A stretch of 64,000 bases of DNA, taken from positions 372,001 through 436,000 of the forward strand of contig NZ_JAJNAY010000001.1 of NCBI RefSeq assembly GCF_021010565.1, written 5' to 3'. The position numbers and the translations under genes are program-made. Positions 7,207-16,287 of this stretch are shown piece after piece. This DNA comes from Chryseobacterium turcicum. Its GTDB lineage: Bacteria > Bacteroidota > Bacteroidia > Flavobacteriales > Weeksellaceae. Below the pieces are notes generated by a model, which made no database searches, was not told the origin of the DNA, and was given only the letters and a program-made list of their open reading frames with translations. The first letter of the stretch is position 1, and each line of letters begins with the position of its first letter.

Positions 7207-9198
7207 ATGCAATTCAAACTTCAATCAGAATATCAACCTACAGGAGATCAGCCCAAAGCCATTGAGAAATTGACTGCCGGAATAGAAATCGGCGAAAAAT
7301 ATCAAACTTTGCTTGGGGTAACGGGTTCCGGGAAAACATTTACTGTTGCCAATGTTGTGAATAACGTACAGAAACCAACGTTGGTTTTGGCGCACAACAA
7401 AACTTTAGCAGCGCAGCTTTTTATGGAATTTAAAGAATTCTATCCTGAAAATGCGGTTGAGTATTTTGTGAGTTACTATGATTACTATCAACCTGAAGCT
7501 TATATTGCAAGCTCAGGAACGTATATAGAAAAAGACTTAAGCATCAACGAAGAGGTAGAAAAATTACGTCTTTCTGCGATTGCAAGTTTGCTTTCAGGAA
7601 GAAGAGATATTTTGATTGTTGCCTCAGTATCATGTATTTATGGTGTTGGAAATCCTGCTGAATTTCATAAATCATTAATTTCTCTTGAGATTGGTGAAAA
7701 AACAACGCGTACAGCATTGCTTCATTCTCTAGTTAATGCGTTGTACTCTAGAACGTTGGCTGACTTTCAGAGAGGAACGTTTCGTGTGAAAGGAGATGTA
7801 ATTGATGTGTTTCCAGCCTATGCTGATAATGGAATAAGAATTCAGTTTTTTGGAGATGAAATTGAGAAAATCCAAAGTTTTGACCCTGTTTCGGGGAATG
7901 TAACCTCTAATTTTGACCAAATTCAGATTTATCCGGCCAATCTTTTCGTAACCACAAAAGAAACACTGAATGGTGCGATAAAAAATATACAGGATGACAT
8001 GGTAAAACAGGTCGACTTCTTCTCAGAAATCGGAAAACCTTTAGAATCAAAAAGACTGCAGGAAAGAACAGAATTAGACCTTGAGATGATTAAAGAATTG
8101 GGTTATTGCTCAGGAATTGAAAATTATTCGCGTTACCTCGACGGAAGGCTTCCTGGGTCGCGCCCTTTCTGTCTTTTAGATTATTTTCCAAAAGATTTCT
8201 TAATGGTGATTGATGAAAGTCACGTTACCGTTCCACAGGTTCATGCGATGTATGGCGGTGACAGAAGTCGTAAAGAAGCTTTAGTAGAATATGGTTTCCG
8301 ACTTCCTGCAGCGATGGATAACCGACCGTTGAAGTTTGAAGAATTTGAAGCCATTCAAAATCAGGTTATCTATGTTTCGGCAACTCCTGCAGATTATGAG
8401 TTGGAGAAAACCGGTGGTGAATATGTGGAGCAGATTATTCGTCCGACAGGGCTTTTAGACCCAATTATTGAAGTAAGACCCTCTTTAAATCAAATTGATG
8501 ATTTGATGGAAGAGATAAATAAACGTGCTGAAATCGATGAAAGGGTTTTAGTAACTACTTTAACCAAGAAAATGGCTGAAGAATTGACCAAATATTTCAC
8601 AAAATTCGGGATTAGAACGAGATATATTCACTCTGATGTTGAAACTTTAGAACGTATTCAAATTATGCAGGATTTACGTCTCGGTGTTTTTGATGTCTTA
8701 ATTGGAGTCAATTTATTAAGAGAAGGTCTTGATTTACCGGAAGTTTCTTTGGTTGCGATTTTAGATGCTGATAAAGAAGGGATGTTGAGAAGCCGAAGGT
8801 CTATGATTCAAACTGTGGGCCGTGCTGCGAGAAATGTTAATGGTAGAGCCATTATGTATGCCGATAAAATTACCAAATCGATGCAGGCTGCTTTAGATGA
8901 AACCGAATATCGCCGTGCAAAACAGATACAGTATAATGAAGAACATGGAAAAGTTCCGACAGCATTAAATAAAAAAATCTCTGAAAACCTTGTGGGAAGA
9001 AGTAAAGATTTCCCTGATGAAAAATATACTCAGAAAGAGATTACGCAGAAGGTTGCCGAAGTAAAAGCAACGTATGCTACTGAAGACATTGAAAAAATGA
9101 TTGCCCAAAAGCAAAAAGAAATGGAAGGTGCTGCAAAAAGCCTTGATTTTATAAAAGCAGCTAAACTAAGAGACGAAATTGCCGCTTTAAAAGCATAA
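7207..9198 (+). CDS. uvrB: excinuclease ABC subunit B
   Basis: UvrB of 663 residues, the helicase-like damage-verification subunit of nucleotide excision repair. The N-terminus MQFKLQSEYQPTGDQPKAI is diagnostic. The Walker A motif GVTGSGKT is at 37-44, and the DNA-clamping beta-hairpin contains YDYYQPEAYI. Helicase motifs DESHVTVPQ, VSATP and QTVGRAARN follow. The C-terminal UVR motif that binds UvrC (about residues 628-663) is present, so the protein is full length. The start is fixed by family alignment; a -7 promoter element lies 4 nt upstream of it. Confidence 0.98.
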   Translation: MQFKLQSEYQPTGDQPKAIEKLTAGIEIGEKYQTLLGVTGSGKTFTVANVVNNVQKPTLVLAHNKTLAAQLFMEFKEFYPENAVEYFVSYYDYYQPEAYIASSGTYIEKDLSINEEVEKLRLSAIASLLSGRRDILIVASVSCIYGVGNPAEFHKSLISLEIGEKTTRTALLHSLVNALYSRTLADFQRGTFRVKGDVIDVFPAYADNGIRIQFFGDEIEKIQSFDPVSGNVTSNFDQIQIYPANLFVTTKETLNGAIKNIQDDMVKQVDFFSEIGKPLESKRLQERTELDLEMIKELGYCSGIENYSRYLDGRLPGSRPFCLLDYFPKDFLMVIDESHVTVPQVHAMYGGDRSRKEALVEYGFRLPAAMDNRPLKFEEFEAIQNQVIYVSATPADYELEKTGGEYVEQIIRPTGLLDPIIEVRPSLNQIDDLMEEINKRAEIDERVLVTTLTKKMAEELTKYFTKFGIRTRYIHSDVETLERIQIMQDLRLGVFDVLIGVNLLREGLDLPEVSLVAILDADKEGMLRSRRSMIQTVGRAARNVNGRAIMYADKITKSMQAALDETEYRRAKQIQYNEEHGKVPTALNKKISENLVGRSKDFPDEKYTQKEITQKVAEVKATYATEDIEKMIAQKQKEMEGAAKSLDFIKAAKLRDEIAALKA

Positions 9199-9231
9199 TC
9201 AATTAAATTGTTGATGGGTTTTGATTGATAG

Positions 9232-9323
9232 ATTAAAAATCTTTGATTTTCTATCATGTGAACTTTAAAAACGATGCGTCTAAACTATAAATATTTCTTT
9301 TGTGACTTTTGTGGTTAAAAAAA
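9232..9323 (+). repeat. intergenic repeat words between uvrB and the VOC gene
   Basis: The stretch contains AAAATCTTTGATTTTCT, whose reverse complement recurs at about 19685-19701, and CTTTTGTGACTTTTGTGG followed by TTAAAAAA at 9297-9322. The latter matches the right arm of the inverted repeat at 61140-61163 (TTTTGTnACTTTTGYGGTTAAAA). No gene was seen here. Confidence 0.5.
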
Positions 9324-9351
9324 CTGCATTTACATAAACTAAAACGATACA

Positions 9352-9726
9352 ATGAAAAGAGTAACAGGAATTGGAGGGATTTTCTTCAAATGCAAAGACC
9401 CGATTAAAATGAGAGAATGGTACAAAACCCACCTCGGAATCAATACGAATGATTATGGAGCAACATTTGACTGGAAAGAAATGTCTGATTCTGATGCAAA
9501 AGGTTCTCTTACCTGGAGCCCAACCAAAGAAACAACGGAGTATTTTGAGCCTTCTAAAAGGGAATTTATGATTAATTATACCGTTGAAAATTTAGAAGCT
9601 TTAGTTGAAGAATTAAAAAAAGAGCAAGTGACAATTCTTGATGAAATTGCCGTGTATGATTTTGGAAAATTCGTTCATATCCTTGATTTGGAAGGAAACA
9701 AAGTTGAACTGTGGGAGCCAAAATAA
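9352..9726 (+). CDS. VOC family (glyoxalase/dioxygenase fold) protein
   Basis: A 124-residue single-domain member of the vicinal oxygen chelate superfamily. The opening GIGGIFFKCKDPIKMREWY and the closing FGKFVHILDLEGNKVELWEP are the usual N- and C-terminal strands of the fold, with Glu117 in the typical metal-ligand position. Members include glyoxalases, dioxygenases and drug-binding proteins; the substrate cannot be told from sequence. It stands alone, followed by a hairpin shared with the convergent operon. Confidence 0.88.
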   Translation: MKRVTGIGGIFFKCKDPIKMREWYKTHLGINTNDYGATFDWKEMSDSDAKGSLTWSPTKETTEYFEPSKREFMINYTVENLEALVEELKKEQVTILDEIAVYDFGKFVHILDLEGNKVELWEPK

Positions 9727-9749
9727 TTTATTTCTTGCTTGAAAATATA

Positions 9750-9777
9750 TTCGGCGGTACTTTATGGTATCGCCGAA
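9750..9777. terminator. hairpin between convergent genes
   Basis: Arms TTCGGCG (9750-9756) and CGCCGAA (9771-9777) enclose a 14 nt loop, with CTTTTAT after the stem on the plus side. It probably ends the VOC transcript and may also serve the leftward DUF3820 operon. Confidence 0.65.
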
Positions 9778-9792
9778 CTTTTATAATAATCT

Positions 9793-10059
9793 TTAAAACT
9801 TATAAATCTTAGTTTTAGGTTTTTCATAATTTACTTTTCCACCGCGAAGAGGCGTAAGCAAATCCATCAAGCCATTTAGTTTTATTTCATAAATGGTAGA
9901 AAGCTGCATCCCCAGTTTTCCGGGCGGCATTCCTTGCCGTTGAAACCATTCCAGATAACTTATCGGAAGGTCAGCTAAAACGGTGTCTTTATATTTTCCA
10001 AAAGGCATTTTTACGACACATATTTCCTGTAAAATTTCAGGATTTATTCCCTGCTCCAT
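9793..10059 (-). CDS. DUF3820 family protein
   Basis: A small 88-residue soluble protein. The motif MPFGKYKDTVLADLPISYLEWF followed by YEIKLNGL is the hallmark of DUF3820, sometimes labelled a quorum-sensing-regulated virulence factor family, whose biochemical function is not settled. It is the last gene of a leftward operon: its ATG lies 3 bp after the stop of the AI-2E family gene. Confidence 0.85.
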   Translation of the reverse strand: MEQGINPEILQEICVVKMPFGKYKDTVLADLPISYLEWFQRQGMPPGKLGMQLSTIYEIKLNGLMDLLTPLRGGKVNYEKPKTKIYKF

Positions 10060-10062
10060 TTT

Positions 10063-11163
10063 TTAAACGATTAAATCAATTTTATTTTCTAAGTCTTCAC
10101 CTTTGTCTTTATCTGAAAGTTGAAGTTCAGGTATTTCTTCATCCGAAAACTCATTTCTATACACCTGAATAAGCAGTAAAGTTAATGAAATAAGAATAGG
10201 ACCAAAAACCAATCCCATAAATCCGAAAAGATTCATCCCCATAATGATTCCGAAAACCGTATTTAAAGGATGAATATCTTCTAATTTCTTAAGCAGTGTA
10301 AAACGAAGCACATTATCAGTTAGTCCTACAACAATTAAACAGTATAATCCAAGACCAATTCCTTGTCCGGTTTGACCTTCTGCAATCATAAAAATACAAA
10401 TAGGTACATAAACTATTCCCGCTCCTACAATAGGAATCATGGATGCGACTGCCGTTAATGCAAACAATAAAATAGGACTTGGTGCGCCAAAGATAAAATA
10501 ACCAATCAAAGCAATGATACCCTGTCCTAAAGCCACAACAGGAAGGCCGATGGCATTTGCTATAATCAGTTTTCGCATTTTTTCACCAATTAAAGAGACG
10601 TTTGCTCTTTTTAAAGGAGCTGCGGAAGCTAAAATTCTTTCGAAAAATCTTGGCTTCTCAAACATAAAATAAAGGATGAAATACATCGACATAATGACTG
10701 TGAGTGTATTAAAAGTTCCGCTTAGTGCTGAGGTAGAGTATTTTCCGGCAAAGCTTTGCACCTTGGTCATATTTTCTTTACTCAGAATATTGATACCCGT
10801 CTCTTTATCAACGAAATCATGAATTTTGTTAACGAAAATATTAAATTTTTCCATGTACGCTTGTGCATTCCCAAGCTTTTCAATTAATAAATCTACAATA
10901 AAATAGACTGGGAGAATAAGGATAATTAAACTCGCCAACATAAGAACTAAAGTAGAAGCCCAAGGTTTCCATTTTCGTTCTTCCTGCAGGTAAAAATTAT
11001 AATTTCTACAGACTACATAAATGGTAATTGCTCCCAAAACAGAAGGGATAAATAGTGCAAGATTAAAGCAGATTAAACCTGCTAAAATCAAAATAATAAC
11101 AAGTAAGGAAATTTGCTTTATAACTACACTGCTGATTTGGTTTTCTTTGTTATGTGGTATCAT
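10063..11163 (-). CDS. AI-2E family transporter (PerM-like)
   Basis: A 366-residue integral membrane protein with about eight hydrophobic segments, in the layout of the AI-2E/PerM family: paired N-terminal helices, a central soluble region, then a helix cluster with GLTDNVLRF and HPLNTVFGIIMGMNLFGFMGLVFGP. Characterised members export autoinducer-2 or act as ion/H+ antiporters; the substrate here is unknown. Its ATG overlaps the stop of the upstream gene by 4 bp (ATGA). A second family member lies at 47416-48528. Confidence 0.9.
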   Translation of the reverse strand: MIPHNKENQISSVVIKQISLLVIILILAGLICFNLALFIPSVLGAITIYVVCRNYNFYLQEERKWKPWASTLVLMLASLIILILPVYFIVDLLIEKLGNAQAYMEKFNIFVNKIHDFVDKETGINILSKENMTKVQSFAGKYSTSALSGTFNTLTVIMSMYFILYFMFEKPRFFERILASAAPLKRANVSLIGEKMRKLIIANAIGLPVVALGQGIIALIGYFIFGAPSPILLFALTAVASMIPIVGAGIVYVPICIFMIAEGQTGQGIGLGLYCLIVVGLTDNVLRFTLLKKLEDIHPLNTVFGIIMGMNLFGFMGLVFGPILISLTLLLIQVYRNEFSDEEIPELQLSDKDKGEDLENKIDLIV

Positions 11164-11894
11164 TTATTATATGTTATTTGTCGTGGTTTACCTAAATATG
11201 CACAGTATGCGGAATACATAGCGATATAGATAAATGGTAAAGTAAAAATTATACCAATACAACATAAAATAATTCCGGCAACACTAATTAGAATCCCTAA
11301 AAAAGCAGTTCCTATAAATACGCTATAATTTTCTTTAGCAATATTATATGTTTTTGAAATTGCGTCCATAGCATTAGCATTTTCAAATAATAGAATAGGG
11401 TAGCCTAAAAGAAACAGCGGATAAACAAAAAAGACAGGAATAACACACATCGCAACAGAAACCCACAAAATAATATTGGTAATCAAGCTGTACAATAAAA
11501 TATTACCTAGATTTTGACGATATCCGATAAACAAATCTGAAAACTCAATAGGGACTTTCGTATTGAATTTATTAGCAATATAAATTAAACCCACATAAAG
11601 AGGTGACACAAGAATACTCAATAAACCTGAAAATGAATAATAAAGAGACATCCCCGGCCTGTCAATTAAAATACTTCTATAGTTGTCTTCAAAGTCGCTA
11701 AAATCACTGTAATTTGACCAGGAACCGAATCCTGTAATAGATTGTATCACAAAATCTGCAATAAAATAAATAATCATCATTACCAAAGCATAAAGAAAAA
11801 CGCCTTTATACATTTCGAAAGCATGAGAAATAATTGAGCTGGTATTTCGTTCAGGAGCTGAGCCTTGCTGGTCAAATTCGTTAAATTCTGACAT
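11160..11894 (-). CDS. integral membrane protein, paralog of the 11965-12699 gene
   Basis: 244 residues with about six hydrophobic segments after a polar 20-residue N-terminus. The motif FSDLFIGYRQNLGN and the repeated short helices resemble the membrane domains of YciC/DUF975-type proteins, but I do not recognise a named family with certainty. The neighbouring gene at 11965-12699 encodes a protein of equal length with the matching motif MSDLFVGYNGLNFF at the same position, so the pair looks like an old tandem duplication. It is translationally coupled to the AI-2E gene by a 4 bp overlap. Confidence 0.7.
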   Translation of the reverse strand: MSEFNEFDQQGSAPERNTSSIISHAFEMYKGVFLYALVMMIIYFIADFVIQSITGFGSWSNYSDFSDFEDNYRSILIDRPGMSLYYSFSGLLSILVSPLYVGLIYIANKFNTKVPIEFSDLFIGYRQNLGNILLYSLITNIILWVSVAMCVIPVFFVYPLFLLGYPILLFENANAMDAISKTYNIAKENYSVFIGTAFLGILISVAGIILCCIGIIFTLPFIYIAMYSAYCAYLGKPRQITYNK

Positions 11895-11964
11895 GGTGTT
11901 TATTTTTAATGTTTCTCAAATTTAACTTTTTTTAAGAACAAAAAGACACCATTTTTAGCAAAAA

Positions 11965-12699
11965 TTAAGCTTCTTCTGTGAAGATTGTTTTATACAGCGA
12001 ATAAATCATCGCATTCCAAAATGGAAAAGTAAACAATGCACCAACCAAAAAGACCGCAAATCCGACATATTTAAATAAAACCGCAACGATTGTACACACC
12101 AAGATTTCAACGAAATACATTTTAATTGCTTTCCAGCTTAAAGAGATTCCTTCAAAAATAGTTTTATTCTGGAAAAACATCAACGGGGCGATGAATAATG
12201 TTATCATAATCCATAAAAGAGGGAAAACGACGGTAACTTTAAGCATGTCACACACTAAAAACCAAAAAACAAAATAAGAAGTATATCTAAAAAAATTCAA
12301 TCCGTTGTATCCAACAAATAAATCTGACATTTCAATCTGTTCTTTTAAGTCAATTTTTCGGTAAATTTGAAAAAATCCTAAGTTTAATGGATATAAAAAT
12401 GCTGAAACAATAAGTATTCCTAATGTAGTGTAACTATAGTTTGGGCTTGATTTTATAGTTGCTAACTCTTGATTCAGAGTGTCAATTCCTTTGGGTCCTA
12501 CTTGTAAATATTCTAAGAAAGCGCTTGAAAACTGATTGTAAATTCCAAACCTATTTTCAATATAAAGATAAGCTGCAAAGAAAACAGAAAAGTAAATTAT
12601 TGAAAATAATAATTGGTACACCAATGTTTTATTCCAATAAAAAAATGCCTGTTTTAGGATAAAATCGATTCCCGGTTTTTGAGGATATTGCTTCTGCAT
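11965..12699 (-). CDS. integral membrane protein, paralog of the 11160-11894 gene
   Basis: First gene of the leftward operon: 244 residues with about six hydrophobic segments and the shared SDLFxGY motif. The frame could start at 12729, but the ATG at 12699 (MQKQYPQKPGIDFILKQAFFYW) is preferred. It resembles the polar N-terminus of the paralog, and the longer form would run into the divergent pabB promoter. Function is unknown; the operon context (AI-2E transporter, DUF3820) suggests an envelope role. Confidence 0.7.
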   Translation of the reverse strand: MQKQYPQKPGIDFILKQAFFYWNKTLVYQLLFSIIYFSVFFAAYLYIENRFGIYNQFSSAFLEYLQVGPKGIDTLNQELATIKSSPNYSYTTLGILIVSAFLYPLNLGFFQIYRKIDLKEQIEMSDLFVGYNGLNFFRYTSYFVFWFLVCDMLKVTVVFPLLWIMITLFIAPLMFFQNKTIFEGISLSWKAIKMYFVEILVCTIVAVLFKYVGFAVFLVGALFTFPFWNAMIYSLYKTIFTEEA

Positions 12700-12707
12700 G
12701 AAAATAT

Positions 12708-12741
12708 TTTGTGCAAAAGTAAACATCAATAACTACTTTTG
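12708..12741 (+). promoter_or_regulatory. pabB promoter
   Basis: TTTG at 12708-12711 and TACTTTTG at 12734-12741 fit the Bacteroidota -33 (TTTG) and -7 (TAnnTTTG) elements with a 22 bp spacer. The -7 box ends 4 nt before the chosen pabB ATG (12746), which predicts an almost leaderless mRNA. Confidence 0.55.
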
Positions 12742-12745
12742 CGGA

Positions 12746-13723
12746 ATGTTTTTGACGAATCATCAAAAATTTATTGAAATGGACGAACTTTCACACCAGA
12801 AAGTTCCCTTTTTCTTTATCATAGACTTCCTGGTCGATAAAGTTGAGGTTTTCAATGAAAAAGAAATTATAGAAAAGGGGTTGTTGATTGATTTTCAGTT
12901 GTTTTCGAACGTAGAAAAACAAGACGCTTTACAAAAAAAAGTTATATGGAAATCATTTCCGGAGTCATTAGAAAGCTTTAAAAAAGGCTTTAATCACGTT
13001 CAAAATAATATTCGCTTAGGAAATTCTTATTTAGCCAATTATACCCGAAAAACGAAAATTGAGACCAATCTCAGTTTAGAAGAAATTTTTCATCATTCTC
13101 AGGCAAAATACAAGGTCTTATATAAAGATTTTTTCGTATTTTTTTCTCCTGAAACTTTCGTGAAGATTGTGGATGATAAAATCGTGACATATCCTATGAA
13201 AGGCACGATTGATGCTTCTGTAGAGAATGCTGCTGAGGTTTTGAAGAACGATAAAAAAGAGAAAGCTGAGCATTATACGGTGGTAGATTTGCTGAGGAAC
13301 GATTTGAGCATGGTTGCTGACGATGTGAAGGTTGATAAATTTCAGCATATTGATTTTCTGAAAACAAAGCAGAAAGATTTGTATGCCATGAGTTCAGAAA
13401 TTTCAGGAAACTTAAAACCTGAGTTTAAAGGAAAAGTGGGAAGCATTATGCAGAAACTTTTGCCTGCAGGTTCTATTTTAGGAGCGCCAAAACCTAAAAC
13501 GTTAGAAATTATCCTTGAAGCGGAAGGTTTTAACAGAGGTTTTTATACAGGAGTTTGCGGTTGGTTTGATGGTGAGAATTTAGATAGTTGTGTAATGATT
13601 CGTTTTATTGAGAAAGAAGGCGAGCAGCTTTACTTCAAAAGCGGTGGCGGAATTACACACATGAGCAAGTTAGAAGACGAGTACGAAGAAATGAAAAATA
13701 AAATCTATGTTCCAATTTATTGA
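12746..13723 (+). CDS. pabB: aminodeoxychorismate synthase component I
   Basis: 325 residues of the chorismate-binding family. PabB converts chorismate and ammonia to 4-amino-4-deoxychorismate for folate synthesis. Lys152 in PMKGT marks PabB; anthranilate synthases have Ala there. Other family motifs are VVDLLRNDL, GSILGAPKPKT and a C-terminal GGGIT. The protein is short because the variable N-terminal region is reduced, as in many Bacteroidota. The start at 12746 is preferred to 12698, which would precede the promoter. pabC overlaps its 3' end by 17 bp. No amidotransferase (PabA) gene is adjacent. Confidence 0.92.
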   Translation: MFLTNHQKFIEMDELSHQKVPFFFIIDFLVDKVEVFNEKEIIEKGLLIDFQLFSNVEKQDALQKKVIWKSFPESLESFKKGFNHVQNNIRLGNSYLANYTRKTKIETNLSLEEIFHHSQAKYKVLYKDFFVFFSPETFVKIVDDKIVTYPMKGTIDASVENAAEVLKNDKKEKAEHYTVVDLLRNDLSMVADDVKVDKFQHIDFLKTKQKDLYAMSSEISGNLKPEFKGKVGSIMQKLLPAGSILGAPKPKTLEIILEAEGFNRGFYTGVCGWFDGENLDSCVMIRFIEKEGEQLYFKSGGGITHMSKLEDEYEEMKNKIYVPIY

Positions 13724-14333
13724 AAGTATTAAAGTAGAAGATCAAGAGTTATTCTTACTAGAATTTCATCAGAAGCGTGTGAACGAAACTTTCGCCCATT
13801 TTGGGAAAGAAGGTTCTATTGATTTGGCTAAGATTTTTAAGGATCTTGAGCACGATGAAGACGGTTTATACAAACTGCGACTTGTTTATGACCTTGATAA
13901 AAAATTCAGAACGATGATGATGCCTTATGCAATTCCTGAAATTCAGGATTTTCAGTTGGTTGAAAACAATAGTTATGATTATTCTTTTAAGTTTGAAGAC
14001 CGCAAAGAGCTTGAGAAAATGAAGACAAAATCTAAGGCTGAAGAAATTATTATTGTTAAAAATAATCACATCACAGATACTTCATTTTCAAATATACTAT
14101 TCCAAAAAGGGAAAGATTGGTTTACGCCATCAACTTATCTTTTAAATGGAGTGCAAAGACAGCATCTTTTAAAGAAAAAGAAAATAAAAGAGGCAGAAAT
14201 TACGCTGCAGAATATCAAAGAATTCTCACATTTTCAATTGATTAATGCAATGAATGATTTTGATGATATGTTTATTTATCCTATTCACAAGATTAGCAAT
14301 CTACCGAGAAATAATGATTATTTAGATATTTAG
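13707..14333 (+). CDS. pabC: aminodeoxychorismate lyase-like class IV PLP enzyme
   Basis: A 208-residue fold-type IV PLP protein. Lys106 in MKTKSKAEE aligns with the PLP lysine of PabC (KTLNR motif), and KNNHITDTSFSNILF is the usual cofactor-binding turn. PabC removes pyruvate from aminodeoxychorismate to give p-aminobenzoate. The protein is shorter than E. coli PabC (about 270), mostly in the N-terminal domain. The 17 bp overlap with pabB strongly supports this role over a general aminotransferase. Confidence 0.85.
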   Translation: MFQFIESIKVEDQELFLLEFHQKRVNETFAHFGKEGSIDLAKIFKDLEHDEDGLYKLRLVYDLDKKFRTMMMPYAIPEIQDFQLVENNSYDYSFKFEDRKELEKMKTKSKAEEIIIVKNNHITDTSFSNILFQKGKDWFTPSTYLLNGVQRQHLLKKKKIKEAEITLQNIKEFSHFQLINAMNDFDDMFIYPIHKISNLPRNNDYLDI

Positions 14334-14353
14334 TTTTTTCAACTAAAAGCAAT

Positions 14354-14394
14354 AAAAAAAGCAGATTTATGAATTTATAAATCTGCTTTTTTTT
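14354..14394. terminator. bidirectional terminator between pabC and menD
   Basis: Stem of 17 bp (arm 14354-14370, A7 then GCAGATTTAT; arm from 14377) with an A run before and a T run after, between two convergent genes. Confidence 0.92.
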
Positions 14395-14523
14395 ATTAAA
14401 ATTTTCGAAAAGTTTATCATTTTAAGTTTAAATCATCTTTTTTAAGAATTTGATTAAAAAATCTATAGAGTTTATCTTAATGACCCTTAACAACTTAATT
14501 CTTCTTAATGGTCCAAAACGTTT

Positions 14524-16200
14524 TTAATTTTCCTTTAAAAAATTAAAATAAGCTTTCTGTGTATCAGCATTGGTTTTACCTTGTGTATTGACTTCCATTA
14601 TTCTAGGTTGAGAGTCTGGCTTAAAGAAATTTTCAAAAACTCGGTCTAAAGTTCCATCATCATCCACTTTTACATATGAGAAACCAAAATGTTTAGCCAA
14701 AAACTCTGCATGTTTATGATGTTTGGTAGAAATAAATTCATCAACAGTATTTGAGTTGGCGTTTCCTGGTCCGGGAATGATTTTAAAAATATTTCCTTCC
14801 CCATTATTAAAAATGATAATTCTTGTAAACGGCGGAATATATTGATTCCACAAGCCATTGATGTCGTAGAAAAAGCTTAAATCTCCTGTAATCAATAAAG
14901 TAGGGTTTTTATTTTTGATGGCAAATCCCATGGCTGTAGAAGTAGAGCCGTCAATTCCGCTTGTTCCGCGGTTGCAGTACATTTTTCTCTTCCCAAAATC
15001 AAATAATTGAGCATAGCGGATTGCCGATGAATTGCTGAAATGGATATTGTAATTCTCAGGAATACTCTGTGAGGCCTTATTAAAGAAATAGAAATCTGAA
15101 AATTCGGTTAAGTTGATATAATCGTTATGTTTTTTATCTTTTTTATCTCTTAAAACATCCCAAAGATTATAATAAGGTTTTGGTTCTAAATTGATGAAAT
15201 TTAATAATTTAGAAAAGAAAAGTTCAGGTTTTATTTCTATTTTCTGAGTTAGAGCAAAATACGTGTCTGGCTGCCAAACTTCATCCAAATGCCAATGTTG
15301 TTTCGGGTGTGCACTTCTCAAAAATTGTTTTACTTTTTTAGAAACCACATTTTGTCCAACGGTAATCAGTAAATCGGGTGCGTAAGTTTTGAAATCCTCT
15401 TCGGTAAATGCGAAAATATATCGGTCAATATGCCTGAAAAATTTCTCATGATATAAATTTGAATTAGCCTCGCTTAAAACAACAACCGAATGATTTTTAA
15501 CCAATTGGGTAAGTTGATTTTCTAATTCCGGACTGTAACCTTTTGTTCCAACCAGAATCATAATTCTCTGTGAGGTATTCCAGTCTGCCACTAAATTTGA
15601 AGGCATTTCGTACTCTTTCTTTTTAATGGTCTTTTCAACCTGAGGAAAAGTAGGAAGTTCGGAAACTAAATCATATAAAGGTTCTTCCAGAGGAATATTG
15701 ATATGAACCGGACCTTGCTTTTCAAAACAAAGCTCGATAGCCTTTTTGATAAGGTCTGAATTGATATTTTCTGCGTCTTCTTGACTGTCTTCTACAAGTT
15801 GAAAATCTCCGTAAGAGTGCTGATGAAAAAGATTATTTTGTCTGATTGTTTGCCCGTCAAAAAGGTCAACATAATCAGTAGGTCGGTCTGCTGTTAAAAT
15901 CAGCAGTGGAATATTCTGATAAAAAGCTTCGGTAACTGCAGGATAATAATTGGCCGCTGCAGAACCACTGGTACAGGTAATTGCCACAGGTCTCTTCTCG
16001 CTCATTGCCATTCCAAGAGCGACAAAGGCTGCACTTCTTTCATCAATGATGCTGAAACAGTTGAAATCATCTATCTCTGAAAAATGTATCGCCAAAGGAG
16101 CATTCCTAGATCCTGGAGATATTATAACGTCTAAAATTCCGTATTGGTGAAGGATATTGGCAAGTACCTGAACACTTCTTTTAGCAGAATATTTTTTCAT
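14524..16200 (-). CDS. menD: menaquinone synthesis enzyme MenD (SEPHCHC synthase)
   Basis: A 558-residue thiamine diphosphate enzyme that joins 2-oxoglutarate-derived succinyl semialdehyde to isochorismate in menaquinone synthesis. Motifs are SPGSRNAPL, DERSAAFVALGMA, TSGSAAANYYPAV, TADRP and GQTIRQ. The C-terminal ThDP/Mg motif starts at GDLSFFYDINGL and ends near FNNGEG. Menaquinone is the main respiratory quinone in this phylum. The gene is divergent from the oxygenase at 16288, and its -7 element ends 4 nt before the ATG. Confidence 0.96.
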   Translation of the reverse strand: MKKYSAKRSVQVLANILHQYGILDVIISPGSRNAPLAIHFSEIDDFNCFSIIDERSAAFVALGMAMSEKRPVAITCTSGSAAANYYPAVTEAFYQNIPLLILTADRPTDYVDLFDGQTIRQNNLFHQHSYGDFQLVEDSQEDAENINSDLIKKAIELCFEKQGPVHINIPLEEPLYDLVSELPTFPQVEKTIKKKEYEMPSNLVADWNTSQRIMILVGTKGYSPELENQLTQLVKNHSVVVLSEANSNLYHEKFFRHIDRYIFAFTEEDFKTYAPDLLITVGQNVVSKKVKQFLRSAHPKQHWHLDEVWQPDTYFALTQKIEIKPELFFSKLLNFINLEPKPYYNLWDVLRDKKDKKHNDYINLTEFSDFYFFNKASQSIPENYNIHFSNSSAIRYAQLFDFGKRKMYCNRGTSGIDGSTSTAMGFAIKNKNPTLLITGDLSFFYDINGLWNQYIPPFTRIIIFNNGEGNIFKIIPGPGNANSNTVDEFISTKHHKHAEFLAKHFGFSYVKVDDDGTLDRVFENFFKPDSQPRIMEVNTQGKTNADTQKAYFNFLKEN

Positions 16201-16204
16201 AGAG

Positions 16205-16212
16205 CAAATTTA
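16205..16212 (-). promoter_or_regulatory. -7 promoter element next to the menD start
   Basis: On the minus strand TAAATTTG is followed by CTCT and the menD ATG. The arrangement is almost identical to uvrB (TAAATTTG-TTCT-ATG). The best -33 candidate is a weak TTTTAG about 20 bp upstream. Confidence 0.45.
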
Positions 16213-16287
16213 GTTTATAAATAATGAATTCTAAAATCATTTAATTTAAAAAATCAGTAAATTAGCGCCACGTAAAATTTCTATAAA

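Noticed and set aside
7083..7265. 60-codon ORF across the uvrB start
   Set aside because: It runs through a terminator and overlaps uvrB in another frame, with no family match.
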